The notes under the pieces were generated by a model. It searched no databases. It was given only the letters and a program-made list of their open reading frames with translations, and had not been told where the DNA came from. From Limisphaera sp. (lineage in GTDB: Bacteria; Verrucomicrobiota; Verrucomicrobiia; Limisphaerales; Limisphaeraceae): 64,000 bases of DNA. The stretch is from the NCBI GenBank assembly GCA_025057755.1, contig JANWVC010000001.1, positions 91,374-155,373 on the forward strand, written 5' to 3'. Of this stretch, positions 20,070-31,200 are shown piece by piece. Every line of letters starts with the position of its first letter. The stretch's first letter is position 1. Both the position numbers and the translations under genes were made by a program.

Positions 20070-21524
20070 CTATCGCACCTCACCGGGACCAATCAGTCCC
20101 GAATCAGGCCATTGAGCGGCCTGGGCTTGCGCCGGCCGGGGCAACTCCCAACTACCGGCCAGAGCCCGACACAGGGCAATACGCTGGAGCCACAGATTCA
20201 AGCGCGCCTCCAGCTCCGCCCGCTGCAGCCCCTGCTGAGTCAGCAAAGCATCCAACACGCGTAGATAATCCACCGTCCCCTTGCTGTAACCCTCGCGCAG
20301 GTGTTCCACCGTTCGATCCGCAAGGGCAAGCTGCCGTTGCAGGCTTTTCCAAAGCTCATGAAATTCTTGCTCCCGCACCAGCGCCGTTTCAACCTCCGCC
20401 AGCGCCTCCAACACCGCCTGCCGGTACACTTGCAGATGTTCAGCCACCACTGCACGACGGTAAGCGATCTCAGCCCGGCGTACTCCTCCATCTAAGACGG
20501 GCGCCATCACGTTCGCCGCCAACGTCGCCAGCCATTGATCCAACAAAACCCGACCGCTGTTGCCGCTGGTCAGCGCCTGTGCTGACAGGCTGAGGCGCGG
20601 AAACCGGTCAGCCACGGCAGCTGCCAAACGACGATCCGCAGCCATAAGCCCATGCCGCGCTGCCTTTAGATCAGGCCGGCGGCAAATCAACTCCGCAGGT
20701 ACACCCGTGGAAGGTAACGCCGGCGGCAGGGGCAATGACGCAGCAGGAACCGGCAGAGGTTCGCCTGGCAGGCGCCCTGTCAACACGGCCAGTTGATGTT
20801 GCAATACCCGGCCCCGAGCCAGCGTAACAGCCCGGCTGGCACACGCATTCTCCAACACCTGACGCTGCCGCAACACATCGGCCGCTCCAACCTGACCGCG
20901 TTCGAACCGCGCCTCCACCAACTGAAGAATGTTCGATTGCAACGTCACCTGGCGATTCCACAACTCCACCGAGGTTTGTTGAGCAGCCCACTCAAACCAA
21001 ACGCGAGCAATTTCAGCCGACAGCGTCAGAGCGGCCACTTGCAATTGTTCCGCCGACGCACGGGCTTCCCAAATAGCAGCATCTCGGCTGGCCCGAATCC
21101 GTCCCCAAAGATCCAACTCATACGCAGCCGCCAGGCCCAACATCAGATCTGCACTCCCTCGGTCGCGCATCTGACCTGCCGACAGTTCAGAGCGCTGATG
21201 AGATCGGCTCGCTCGACCTTCCACAATCACTTCCGGCCCCAGACCTGCCCCAGCCTTTCGCGCCAGCGCCGTGGCCTGTTCCAGACGGGCCCACACTGCC
21301 AATAGCCCGGGCTGGTGCTGCAACGCCCCTTCAATCAGGCTGCTGAGCGTGGGATCCTCGAAACTCTGCCACCATCGGTCGGGCAATGGATGAGAACCGC
21401 TCCGGTGAAATTGCTCCGGTAAACTCAACGCTGGCAGGGATGGACCCACCCGCTGAACACATCCGGCTGTCACCAGTACGGTCCCCAGCCCCAGACTCCA
21501 TCGAAGCATCGCCCCACGGCTCAT
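20070..21524 (-). CDS. RND efflux outer-membrane factor lipoprotein (NodT/TolC family)
   Basis: A 484-residue outer-membrane channel protein. The open frame extends to a TTG at 21572, but ATG 21524 ('MSRGAMLRWSLGLGTV') gives a clean lipoprotein signal with lipobox 'LVTAGC'; ATG 21509 is also possible. Two OEP repeats follow, with the family motifs 'DRWWQSFEDPTLSSLI', 'AAAYELDLWGRIRASRDAA', 'PAELICRRPDLKAARHGL' and 'VEHLREGYSKGTVDYLRVLDA'. It forms the exit duct of the tripartite pump. It is the first gene of the operon, an order (outer membrane, adaptor, permease) that differs from the common adaptor-first layout. Confidence 0.94.
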   Translation of the reverse strand: MSRGAMLRWSLGLGTVLVTAGCVQRVGPSLPALSLPEQFHRSGSHPLPDRWWQSFEDPTLSSLIEGALQHQPGLLAVWARLEQATALARKAGAGLGPEVIVEGRASRSHQRSELSAGQMRDRGSADLMLGLAAAYELDLWGRIRASRDAAIWEARASAEQLQVAALTLSAEIARVWFEWAAQQTSVELWNRQVTLQSNILQLVEARFERGQVGAADVLRQRQVLENACASRAVTLARGRVLQHQLAVLTGRLPGEPLPVPAASLPLPPALPSTGVPAELICRRPDLKAARHGLMAADRRLAAAVADRFPRLSLSAQALTSGNSGRVLLDQWLATLAANVMAPVLDGGVRRAEIAYRRAVVAEHLQVYRQAVLEALAEVETALVREQEFHELWKSLQRQLALADRTVEHLREGYSKGTVDYLRVLDALLTQQGLQRAELEARLNLWLQRIALCRALAGSWELPRPAQAQAAQWPDSGLIGPGEVR

Positions 21525-21673
21525 TCGCCAGAGTGCTCCCCACCTCTCTGCTCCGTTACAGAACACGGCCAATTACGGTGAAAGAAGCGTATCCAACCGG
21601 GCGCTCAGTCGTCACATACCGGACAAACCAAAGATTGCGACCACAACCAGGTTTTTAAGCTAGGCCCGGGTTG

Positions 21674-22681
21674 CTATCTCAGAAGCGGTCGCAAGACCAA
21701 GTTCCGATACTCCACGCTAGTATGATCCCCTTGCAAGTAAATTGGGCCCGGCCGCAGTTCATCAGACCACAAGGCACCTCCGGTACAGCCCAACAAAGGC
21801 TGATTGTCAATGATCTTGCGGCCATTAAGAATCACCGTCACATGGCGGTCGGCCAAAGTGATGTCAAATGTCTGCCACTCGCCAGCCGGTTTACTGGCAT
21901 TTTCCAAGGGCGCAATGCGACTGTAGATAGCACCCATGCCATGGGCGCTGGCTGGCTTCCCATATGAATCCGCCACCTGAACTTCGTAAATCCCGCGCAG
22001 GTAAATGCCGCTGTTGCCGTTGGATGGCAAACGAAGTTCCAAGCAAAGGTTGAAATCCTCAAATTCACGGTCCGTCCGTAGATTGGCATAAGCAATGTGG
22101 CGCCCCTCCGGTTGGGGCGCGTCATTGATCAGGATTCCCTCAGCCACCCGCCAGCCATTCTTCCCTCCAAAAGGTCGCCAACCGGTTAGATCTCGTCCGT
22201 TGAAAAGCACGATCGGTTCGCCAAATTGAATCCGACGAATATCCGGCCGGGGTGGCAGGGGCGGAATCGGCCGACCTACGAATCGTTGCGGCTGACTCCA
22301 TCCGTCTCTGGTCTGGCGCCGGGTCACGAACACCACGTGATCTCCAGCCCAACGACCTTCGATAATCTCCTGTTCCAGCAAAGCAACCTCCTGACCCTGA
22401 ACATTGCGTTCTTTGCGCTCATGGATGCGTGTCACCACAAGCGTATCCCCACGCACTTCCACGGATGCCAACGGCACCACACTGCCTGCTCCCCATAAAA
22501 TCTGGCCTGTCCAGGCACCATTCGTTCGCTGAATGCCCAACCAGCCGGCTCCGCCGTCCGGCAAGGTCAGCGCAAATCGGCCCTCAAAATCCCCTGAGGC
22601 GCTCCAGACACACGAACTGATCGCAATACAGGACCCTACCACCATCACCCAAGGACTCACCGGTTCGAGGAGTCGTTTCAT
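21674..22681 (-). CDS. Secreted DUF1080 (3-keto-disaccharide hydrolase-like) protein
   Basis: A 335-residue exported protein with an N-terminal signal peptide (about 1-29). The first 140 residues are a beta-rich domain of unknown role. The C-terminal half is a DUF1080 domain, a concanavalin-like fold: 'EPIVLFNGRDLTGWRPFG', 'NLCLELRLPSNGNSGIYLRGIYEVQVADS', 'GEWQTFDITLADRHVTVILNGRKI' and 'GPIYLQGDHTSVEYRNLVLRPL'. Members of this family are abundant in Verrucomicrobiota and Planctomycetota and are annotated as 3-keto-disaccharide hydrolases; activity of this copy is inferred. It probably acts on glycans in the periplasm. Confidence 0.92.
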   Translation of the reverse strand: MKRLLEPVSPWVMVVGSCIAISSCVWSASGDFEGRFALTLPDGGAGWLGIQRTNGAWTGQILWGAGSVVPLASVEVRGDTLVVTRIHERKERNVQGQEVALLEQEIIEGRWAGDHVVFVTRRQTRDGWSQPQRFVGRPIPPLPPRPDIRRIQFGEPIVLFNGRDLTGWRPFGGKNGWRVAEGILINDAPQPEGRHIAYANLRTDREFEDFNLCLELRLPSNGNSGIYLRGIYEVQVADSYGKPASAHGMGAIYSRIAPLENASKPAGEWQTFDITLADRHVTVILNGRKIIDNQPLLGCTGGALWSDELRPGPIYLQGDHTSVEYRNLVLRPLLR

Positions 22682-22974
22682 ACCCCGGGAGTGAATGGCA
22701 ATACGAAGCCCTGCTCAAGAGGATTTTCCTTCGGCACTCTGAAACCGCCTTCTGCGTCCCCGGCAGCCGCGCTGAGCCGAGATTCCCGCAGCCCATAAAG
22801 CCCAAACCCTAACCTGGGAACACAAACTCTGGAATCCCTCCCAAGGCTGTAGATCCGTTAGCCACTAAAGGCACGCCCAAATACAAAGGGCCGCACGTCG
22901 CCCGTACACACTGCGCGCCGATCCGCAAACGGTGGATGATTTGTGCGCGCGATGGGTCTTGTGTGAACCAGCCC

Positions 22975-25900
22975 CTACTGACGCGTCCGATAATACCGGC
23001 TGATCTCAACCGGCGTTACCAACCAAGGTGAATTCGGATTGCCCGGGACATCCGTCCACGGACCGGTGACTGCTGGTGCATGCTGCAGGACACCCCGATC
23101 CCACCGCAACTCGATCTGCTCGCCCACTCTGCGTACGGACAATACCGCTGGCGCCGGTAAGGCAAATTGATACGGCTTCGGCACTGTGGCATTGTAACCG
23201 GTGCTGCTCAGATAGAAATCATCGAAGATCGCACTGAAACTGGCGCTGTTCCCCAACACGACCAGTTTGTCAAGCACCGGGCCCATCCCACCCAAAACCG
23301 GATCGACAAAGAATGGATCGCGATCACTCATGTAATCCTGGAACAACAAAGTGCGCTCTGATTGACCCTCCCTCTGGATGTAAACCGAATAAAGATCATA
23401 CGCGCTGAGCGTTTCATCCGCATTCGTGATGTTGATCCAGAGGTTATATACGACACCCGCCTCCAACGGTTGGGGTGCGAAGTCCGGCAAAGGACTCGTA
23501 TTGTTGCCGCTCCATCCGTTCCGGGCCCCAATGTACCAAGCATTGGTTTGAACGCCCAAAGCCTCATTCGTAAACGCGGTGAAATACAACACGGGGCCGA
23601 TGTTAAAAAACGCGTCGCCATATCCGCGCATGCTTTTGTCCGTTAGCCCCACGACATTCGTGATGCCTGAAGCGTTCGGTTCCCCGGCAATCACCCGGAA
23701 GAAGAGGGTTCGCGCCTGGCCAGGAGACACAGCCCAGTCGCGCAAATAAAGGAAACCGACGCTGTTGCCACCGGGCGTGCGCAGGGCCATGTGTCCATTG
23801 GTCGCTACCACCTGACCAGAGTTACCCGTGGCATCGCTCCAATAACCCTGGGGGGCCAGCAATCCGGGCTGATAAAGGTCAAAGGTGTCCAACACCACCC
23901 AGTTCGGCGCTACGCCGTCCACAACGGCAACTCGGGTGGTGGCCGATAAAGTGTCCAGACCACGCCGGAGGGTCAGGACCAAGGCCATTGACTCGGTTAC
24001 CGTGAGCACCCGGCTGCCTAGGCCCGCTACGGTCTCTGCAGTGACGTCGCCCAAGGGACTGATTTCTACCTCTGCCGCATCGCGGCTGACTTCCCAGCGC
24101 AAGGTGGTCGTGCCCCCTCGGACCACTGCGGGTAAATCCGTGCGGAAACGCGTAATAGTTAACGGCATCAAACGAGACGGCGGATTGGTAATCTGGGTTT
24201 GTTGCAGAAGCTGAATTTCCTCGGGCGTCAACGCCCGATTCCATACTGCCACCTCGTCAATCAAGCCGGTAAACCAGGCAGATGCCGCCGCCCGGCGAAT
24301 CATGCCAATGGAGGTGGCCATGGCAGTCAACGGCCGCACCGGTGTGATTTCCACCGGATCAAGCAAGCCATCAATGTACAATTGCGCCCGCAGGATGCCC
24401 GGTGCTACCTGACGCTGGACATAGGCAATATGATGCCACGTACCGTCGAAAGCGGTTCCAAAAGAGATCCGATGATTGCCCACCGTTGCGCCGCCATCGT
24501 TGCGGATATAAATGTCAGCCGACCCGCTCGCACCTGTGTTGTGCGTGCCAATGTTGAACAACGGATTGTTGTTTGTAAGAGAACCTTCAGAAAATACACG
24601 ACGATCCGCCTGCGGCAGACCGTTAACCCACAACGAGACTGTGAAGTTGGGATGGTTGTAAATCGGGAGGTCGTCGCCCGGACTATGAAGGCGCTCCAGC
24701 CCCTGCTGCGCAGATGCCTGAAACTGGAAAGCGTTGCCCCACCGGCCGGGCACCAGGTTCGTAGTCCCCATGTTTACAAGAGTCATATCATATCCACTGA
24801 CCAAATCCGGTGTCTTCCCTCCCACCACACCGTCCAAGGGCCAATATGCGATCAACGCATTGGTCAAATTCGGCGGCGGCAACACCGCCAGCTCCAACCG
24901 GGCCACGGCGCTGGTCGCCCGCCCAATCAGATTGGTCACCACCACCATGTAGTTCCCTGCGTCCTCGGCAGACAATACGGGAATCACGAGCGATGGTTGA
25001 TTCTGCCCGGATAGCGGTTGCCCGTCCTTGAACCACTGGAAGCTCAGCGGCTCACTGCCCAATGCCATGGCATTGAATGTCCAACTCTCGCCCGCGTACA
25101 GATTGGTCCCCAACGGCGGGTTTATCGTCACTTGTGGGGGTGTCCCAGTAGGGCCCGCAAGATAATTCACAGCATTCAAGAACATGCGCTGGCCGTCCGG
25201 CAACAGGTCGAAAATGCCGGCGCCGTTGGCCGGAACGCCGCCAGCCTCCCGACTGCCAGTGAGAAAAACCAGCCGTTTGGCACCCAGAACCTCACTGCGG
25301 CCGTTGCCTGAAGTGAGGCCTTGGGCAAATTCGGCGATAATCGTCCCGTTATTGGCTGGATCGCCTGCCGTTCCCACCACGGCAACCTGCGCCCCGCCAG
25401 CAATCAAGGCATTGTTATTCACGGAAATCCCGTTCTGCAGAATCGTCGCACCGGTGCTGGCATTTGTGTGAGTGATCCGCCGTGCGTAAGGATTGACCAT
25501 GACCCCGTTGGTATCGAGGGCAATCCCTTGGAAAATAGGGTGGGACGGTACCATAGCACGCAGCCAAATGTTCGACGTCGTCGTGTCCACCATCGTTTCA
25601 CCCGTCGTCAGACCCAGACGAGAGCCACCCCCTGTTCCGCCGCGAATGACATAACCGCCAAGGATCATGACAGGTTTGTTCAAACCATTCCAAAAAGCCG
25701 TTTCATTGGCTTGCTGATAATGACCACTCAGGACCGATCGGCTGATGATGATCAAATCATTCGTGAGCAAGGCATTCACAAAACCAGAGTCCGTGTCGGC
25801 GTTGTCCCGCGTGACCAGTCGGACCACCGTATGCCCATTCTCCCGCAATAAGCGCGTGTAACCTGCGTCCGGTGCATTGGTAAAACCGGCACCAGCAGCA

Positions 25901-26016
25901 GAGGAGTCCGGCTGATCTTCACCCGCGTGAAAACTGACAAACGCGATGTTGGCCGCTGAGGCACTCAAAACCGACCATAAGTTCAAGCATGCGATCGCCA
26001 GAACAATCCGTTTCAT
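22975..26016 (-). CDS. Large secreted ThuA-like/Ig/LamG protein
   Basis: A 1013-residue secreted protein. ATG 26016 gives a standard signal peptide ('MKRIVLAIACLNLWSVLSASA'); the longer frame from 26079 adds 21 unlikely residues. The N-terminal ~290 residues resemble a flavodoxin-like ThuA fold ('IAFVSFHAGEDQPDSS', 'LIIISRSVLSGHY', 'MFLNAVNYLAG'). Next come an Ig-like domain ('LSFQWFKDGQPLSG', 'AEDAGNYMVVVTN'), a LamG/concanavalin domain ('LIAYWPLDGVVGG', 'FTVSLWVNG', 'WHHIAYV', 'GLIDEVAVWNRALTPEEI') and further beta domains. It ends with a short module ('IELRWDRGVLQHAPAVTGPW' to 'YYRTRQ') also seen in two other secreted proteins here. It is probably an extracellular glycan-binding protein; its exact role is unknown. 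Confidence 0.85.
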   Translation of the reverse strand: MKRIVLAIACLNLWSVLSASAANIAFVSFHAGEDQPDSSAAGAGFTNAPDAGYTRLLRENGHTVVRLVTRDNADTDSGFVNALLTNDLIIISRSVLSGHYQQANETAFWNGLNKPVMILGGYVIRGGTGGGSRLGLTTGETMVDTTTSNIWLRAMVPSHPIFQGIALDTNGVMVNPYARRITHTNASTGATILQNGISVNNNALIAGGAQVAVVGTAGDPANNGTIIAEFAQGLTSGNGRSEVLGAKRLVFLTGSREAGGVPANGAGIFDLLPDGQRMFLNAVNYLAGPTGTPPQVTINPPLGTNLYAGESWTFNAMALGSEPLSFQWFKDGQPLSGQNQPSLVIPVLSAEDAGNYMVVVTNLIGRATSAVARLELAVLPPPNLTNALIAYWPLDGVVGGKTPDLVSGYDMTLVNMGTTNLVPGRWGNAFQFQASAQQGLERLHSPGDDLPIYNHPNFTVSLWVNGLPQADRRVFSEGSLTNNNPLFNIGTHNTGASGSADIYIRNDGGATVGNHRISFGTAFDGTWHHIAYVQRQVAPGILRAQLYIDGLLDPVEITPVRPLTAMATSIGMIRRAAASAWFTGLIDEVAVWNRALTPEEIQLLQQTQITNPPSRLMPLTITRFRTDLPAVVRGGTTTLRWEVSRDAAEVEISPLGDVTAETVAGLGSRVLTVTESMALVLTLRRGLDTLSATTRVAVVDGVAPNWVVLDTFDLYQPGLLAPQGYWSDATGNSGQVVATNGHMALRTPGGNSVGFLYLRDWAVSPGQARTLFFRVIAGEPNASGITNVVGLTDKSMRGYGDAFFNIGPVLYFTAFTNEALGVQTNAWYIGARNGWSGNNTSPLPDFAPQPLEAGVVYNLWINITNADETLSAYDLYSVYIQREGQSERTLLFQDYMSDRDPFFVDPVLGGMGPVLDKLVVLGNSASFSAIFDDFYLSSTGYNATVPKPYQFALPAPAVLSVRRVGEQIELRWDRGVLQHAPAVTGPWTDVPGNPNSPWLVTPVEISRYYRTRQ

Positions 26017-26544
26017 TGGCAGGGGTCTTGTCTCAAGCTCAGGTTGGTTGCATCGTTCGAAACCCACCGTACGACGCACCCCTGGATACTGTCAAGGGAT
26101 CCGTTGTCCAAGGTCAACCAAGCGCCATTACCGGCCCATCAAGCTGAATGCGACGCCCCTTGTTTGATCCATAGGCAGAAATTTTGCAGTGCCAAGGCAA
26201 ACCGGTTGCCTCACCCAAATCCACAGGCTCATGTCGTTCATGCTGCGTTGGGCAGCGAACTAACAAGGTTCCTGCGTCCGGCCAACAAGGGGTAGCCGCC
26301 GTTGAAGTACTAACCTGGTTCTAGCCAAGAAGATCGCCCAACATTCGCTCAAAACCAAGTGTCCACTGCACTTGGATGGCTCGCGTCCCTCATGCATGCT
26401 TCAATCTTCTTTACCCGTCCTAGACGGCATTCCGCTACACGCCGTCCTCGGGTCCCGATTCGATTTTCGATCTGGGCCAGTTGATGAAAAACAAAAGGCC
26501 CGAGGAAACCTCGGGCCATCAAATCGTACGCTTGCCCTCAATGC
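26017..26544. other. Intergenic region with a terminator
   Basis: About 530 bases lie between the PEP-CTERM gene's 3' end and the large secreted protein's start, both leftward. The right edge holds a strong terminator (separate entry). The rest should carry the promoter of the 1013-residue protein. I see no coding signal. Confidence 0.5.
26483..26517 (-). terminator. Rho-independent terminator of the PEP-CTERM gene
   Basis: A perfect 9-bp GC-rich stem, GGCCCGAGG (26497-26505) and CCTCGGGCC (26509-26517), has a 3-base loop. In the leftward direction it is followed by a T-rich tract (complement of 26483-26496). It lies about 28 bases after the stop of the PEP-CTERM gene. Confidence 0.88.
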
Positions 26545-27273
26545 TTACGTCGCCCGCGTCCAACGACTGCGCCACAACAACCACAACACGCCCAAACCCA
26601 TCAAGGCTGCTGCAGAAGGCTCCGGGACCAACTGATACCCGATGCCGTCCAACCAGGTACGCTGGTTAGCATTTTGCTGATTACGATCCGGCTCCATGTA
26701 CACAGTAATGGTCGAGCCGGTCACCTGTCCCAAAGACGGCGTCATGTACAATCGGCGATTTCCCTCTGCAATCATAACCGCAGTGGTAAAAGGATTGGTG
26801 CTCAGGGTGTCACTGAACACTGTGGCATCAGCACCACTGTAGAATTGCGTAACCCCGCTTGTGCTGGGCATGTAAAGGGGTAATTGCCCTGGATCATCCG
26901 TCAGCGACGCCCCAACGCGCCATTGGCTCGGGTCCGACCAAAAAAGGACATAAACATTGTAGTACTGACCCGGCAATGGTTCGGGCACCGTAATGGTGGT
27001 GCGCAGCCGCGGCGCGTTCGTATCAACTACGGCAGTTACTCCAGAGTTTTGAAAAATCGTACTAAAGTTTCCAAAGGCGCGTTCGTCCCACAGGCCATCA
27101 TTCGCCGTAGCTGTCTGTGAGACTCCTTCGAAAATGCCCCACACGCCATTGGTGAATTGCATCGTATTGCCAGTGGGCCCATCGGTAATGTCCACATAAA
27201 CGATGGGGAACTGCGCAAAAGCAGTTGGAGCGATGATCAGCACCGCCGACAAGACGAGGTCACGAATTTTCAT
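26545..27273 (-). CDS. PEP-CTERM sorting-domain protein
   Basis: A 242-residue secreted protein with an N-terminal signal peptide (about 1-20, cleavage near 'TAFA'). Its body is beta-rich and rich in Thr, Val and Asn, with no enzyme motif. It ends in a textbook PEP-CTERM tail: 'VPEPSAAALMGLGVLWLLW' followed by a basic Arg-rich end. This signal is recognised by exosortase, which cleaves and transfers the protein to the surface or extracellular matrix; exosortase is not in the window. A strong terminator follows, so the gene is probably monocistronic. Its job is unknown; such proteins often sit in exopolysaccharide matrices. Confidence 0.88.
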   Translation of the reverse strand: MKIRDLVLSAVLIIAPTAFAQFPIVYVDITDGPTGNTMQFTNGVWGIFEGVSQTATANDGLWDERAFGNFSTIFQNSGVTAVVDTNAPRLRTTITVPEPLPGQYYNVYVLFWSDPSQWRVGASLTDDPGQLPLYMPSTSGVTQFYSGADATVFSDTLSTNPFTTAVMIAEGNRRLYMTPSLGQVTGSTITVYMEPDRNQQNANQRTWLDGIGYQLVPEPSAAALMGLGVLWLLWRSRWTRAT

Positions 27274-28216
27274 AACAGGCTTGGTCCCAACTCAATTTAT
27301 CCGCATTCCGGCCGACGGTGCATTACTATTCCAACACCAGGACGCAATTCAGTCAAGCCACTTTTTCGAACTCTCTGGAAGCGCCCGGGCAGACGTCAAC
27401 CCTTTTGGACGGTCTCCTAGGGTTGCGCCAGCATGCACGAGTCGCGCCACGGCTTTTCAAGGCACTCTTCGATGTCCTCGATGCCTCGAGCATGGCCACA
27501 GTTGCACCCTCATCCCAAAATCCAAACGGGCCGCATGCACCGTTGGCGTCCCACGGTCTTGACCGCGGACGTACTGGTTCGCCGGCAGTCAGTCTGTTCG
27601 GATGGCTCGCACCTCCCCTCGCACATCAGAGGAGGCCGATCTGCTTCCACTTACTTCCTGCAATGCTTGGCATTTGTACGGTCTGAAGAATCCGGCAGGC
27701 GACACCTTCCAGCCCTTACCCCGACGATGGTCGGACGCTTGCATCTATGAGATGCGAACGAAGGCGTTTTTCCTTGAGGGGCTATTCCCCAATAAGCCCT
27801 CAGTGCCGGGCACTTTGCAGGGCAGTCCAGAGCCGGGTCTTTACCGGCGGCACCCAAGGTGCCGGCGGGAGGGCGTAAGGGACCGCTGTCTCTTTCCCAC
27901 AATTCGTCACGCTCATCTTTAGACCGAATACGCCCAAAGACATTAAGCCTCAGGGTCAGTCGAGCTGCCACGGTTCCCATGCCTGAGAGCACATCATCGC
28001 GCCCGAGGGCAGCAGTCCATCATTCCCTTCGGCCCATAGGTCCTTTGATTTGCAGGCTCGTGGCGTGCGAATCCCCGGCAGATCTCGCCAAGTGAGGGGG
28101 GCCGAAAGCTGGGGCCAGCAAGCTTTCAGCCATGTCCGTGCCTCCCCGATGCCGGGGCACACTCCGGATGCAAAGACGCCGCGAATGGCCCTTTTTCAAT
28201 GAGCTTCTCTCTCCCT
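27274..28216. other. Gene-poor stretch with two small hairpins
   Basis: About 940 bases lack a convincing gene. Open frames overlap on both strands and have no recognisable domain. Two hairpins can be seen: GCATCT/AGATGC with a 3-base loop (27741-27755), and TGAGGGGCT/AGCCCTCA with one bulge (27775-27802). Neither is followed by a clear T-run. The stretch follows (3' of) the Ig/RCC1 gene and precedes (5' of) the PEP-CTERM gene, both leftward. Confidence 0.45.
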
Positions 28217-31200
28217 TTAGCGACGCACGCGATAGAATCTGGCGGGCGCCGCGAAATCCGCGTTGGTGAAACTGCGGAAGGTCCCGGGCACGTCCGCGTA
28301 AGGCCCGGTTACGGTAGGAGCCCACTGCAATACACCCTCGCCATCCCATTCCAGGACAAACCCACCCTCCACCCGTGCGACTCGGATTTGCAGCAAAGGC
28401 GGCATCAGTGCCAGACCATGATAGCAACCAGAAGCAATAGCCACGCTCTTTGTGTCGAAAGAGGGTATGTCCAATTGCCCAAATCCGTTATCTCCCCAGC
28501 CGATGACGCGGCCGTCAACCAAGCGTGCATACGTGTGGAAATCGCCCGCTGCAATCGCCACCCCATTTGTCAATCCTGCGGGAGCGTTCGTCTGCCCATA
28601 ACTGTTGTCGCCCCAGCAAACGACCGTTCCATCCGAGCGCAACGCGACGCTATGAAGGTACCCGGCAGCAATGGCAACAACATTTGTGAGCCAGGTCGGC
28701 GGCGACGCCTGACCAAACGCATTGTAACCCCAGCCTACGACCACTCCATTCGTTCGGAGCGCGAGTGTATGTTTTCGCCCTGCAGCAATCGACCGTACAC
28801 CCGCCAATCCTTGCGGTACGGCTGCCTGGCCGTGGCTGTTGTCGCCCCAGCAAACCACCGTCCCATCCGCACGCAACACGACGCTGTGCGCTTCGCCTGC
28901 TGCCACTGCCAGCACGTTGCTCCAAGCGAATGCCGGGACGTTGGCCTGGCCGAAGTTGTTACGGCCCCACGCCACCACACCTCCACGCTCCGTGATCGCA
29001 AGGTTGTGATACGCACCGGCTGCGATCGCCACAATCCGTACACCGCTGCGAGGCACCTTTGTTTGGCCCTCGGCATTGGATCCCCAGGCCAGCACCGTGC
29101 CATCACGACGGAGCGCGACAGTGTGAAAATCTCCACCCGCCGCCGCGACGATGTCGTTCAAGTTACTTGGGATGTCGCACTGGCCGGCTATGTTATCGCC
29201 CCAAGCCCTCAGCGAGCCCGGATGCTCCAGCACGCTGACCCGACAACCGGCGGACACGCTTCCATACAAATTGGTCACCAGGACCCGGTAAAAACCCACA
29301 TCGTGGAACCCAACGTTCGTCAGCACAAGGACACGGTTCGTCACGCCCAAGGGGCTGCCGTTGAAATGCCATGTGTAGATAAGCGGCTCTGATCCCACCG
29401 CTTCCACGGCCAATGCCACCGTATCTCCACGATGGACAATCAGGTCCCTTAATCCGGAAGCCAAGATAGGGACTTGATATACGGTAAGCACGGCAACGGC
29501 ACTTGTTGTGACTCCCGCGATGTTCGACGCCACCAGGGTGTAGTTGCCACCATCCTCCAGCCGGAGGTTGGTCAAGGACAATGCCGTGCGCGTGGCTCCG
29601 ACCAAATTGGTGCCGTTACGCTGCCACTGATAGAGAATGGGAAGCGAGCCATTTGCCTGGCCCGTGAACACATGGCTGCTGCCAACCCGTTCCGAAGCGC
29701 CCAGGGGCTGGATCACAAAGTAAGGAGCCCGCGGCAATACCGTAAGTGTCGCGACGTGGCTGGTGGCGCGCCCGAGAGGATTCGTTACCACGACAAAATA
29801 ATCACCCGCATGCACCGCCTGTACGTTGCTAATGGTTAAGCTAGTCCCACGCGCTCCGGCAAGGAGGTTGCCGTTAAAAAACCATTGGTAACCCATCGGT
29901 TGCGTGCCGATTCCGAAAGCTGTCAGCACCGCGTTTGACGAAGCATAGACCAGGGTGGACACGGGATGTTGGACGATCAGGGGAGCGGTGGGACGAACAC
30001 GCACCAAAGCAGGAGCACTGGTCACTGCTCCGCCAGCATTGCCCACCACAACACGGTACACACCTTGGTGCCACGCCTGGGCATTGGTAACGACAAGCAT
30101 AGGCCCGGTAGTGCCATGAATCACCGTATCCTCGAACAACCAGACGTACGTGAATGGCTGTGAACCAATGGCTGTGACAGACAAACTGAAAGCCCGGCCT
30201 GCGAGCACATTGGTAGACACCGGATTGCTAACTATGGAGGGCGGTATCAGCAGGGTGAGCTGCGCCACAGCGCTTGTTACCGATCCAAACGCATTCGTCA
30301 CGATCACCTGGTAGGGTCCCTCCTCCTCGGGCCGTAAGGACGGCAATGATAAAATGGCATTGGTGGCGCCTACTATGTTGGTTCCCCACCGCGTCCACTG
30401 ATATGAGAGTGGCGGAAGTCCCATGGCAACCACGGAGAGCGACACAGGAGTCCCTGCAGTCACTGCCGTATGAGCGCGAGGTTGCACCGCGATCTTTGGC
30501 GCCTGGATGACCGATAGGGGAATGCTGCGCAAGGCGCCGTCCAAATAAAACCAATAACGCTGATTCAAGCCGTCCACTACGGATACCGTGCTGGAGGTTG
30601 GAAGGATGTGCACCAGGTGGCCAGTCAGTGTGTCGTAGACCCGTGAAGCACCGAATGCCAGACGCCCGTTGGTGGAGAGGGCATATATGTTGTCGGGTAA
30701 CTGGCCGTGGCTAACAAGGTCCGCGTCGAAAATTACGCGAGTCCATACGAGGCGCGAGCCATCAGCGCTCATAACCAAGTTACGAACTTCCTCTAGCGTA
30801 CCACGATCCGTGTTTCCCGTCAGATGCACAAAGGTGTCGTTGATCGTATCGAATTTGGCTATGCCTCCGCCAGAACCGTCGTAACCCACTCGATAGTAGT
30901 ATCGTCCTGTTGGGTCAAACTCACCATCCCCGGCGGCACCCAAGCCCCTGTCGAGGTCTACACCATTGAGGGTGTCAACGAGGATCATGGAAACCCACGC
31001 ATCCCTACCCTCGGTAACGATGCGTCCCAGACGTCCGGCGTTTACCCTGTAAACATCTGTGCCAAGGTTGAGCGGGGGCAGCAGCGTCTGGAGGTTCAAA
31101 TCCACCACGTATGTCCACAACTCGCCCCAGCTTGCAATGTAGAGTCGACCCTCGGCATCATTGATGGTGAGATCCACGGGATTTCTACCAATGGTCAATG

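Noticed and set aside
27274..28216. A small conserved protein gene
   Set aside because: The frames overlap on both strands, contain hairpins and show no family resemblance, so none can be supported.
28199..29392. A 397-residue rightward open frame
   Set aside because: It is antisense to the Ig/RCC1 gene; its periodic sequence is the shadow of the RCC1 repeats.
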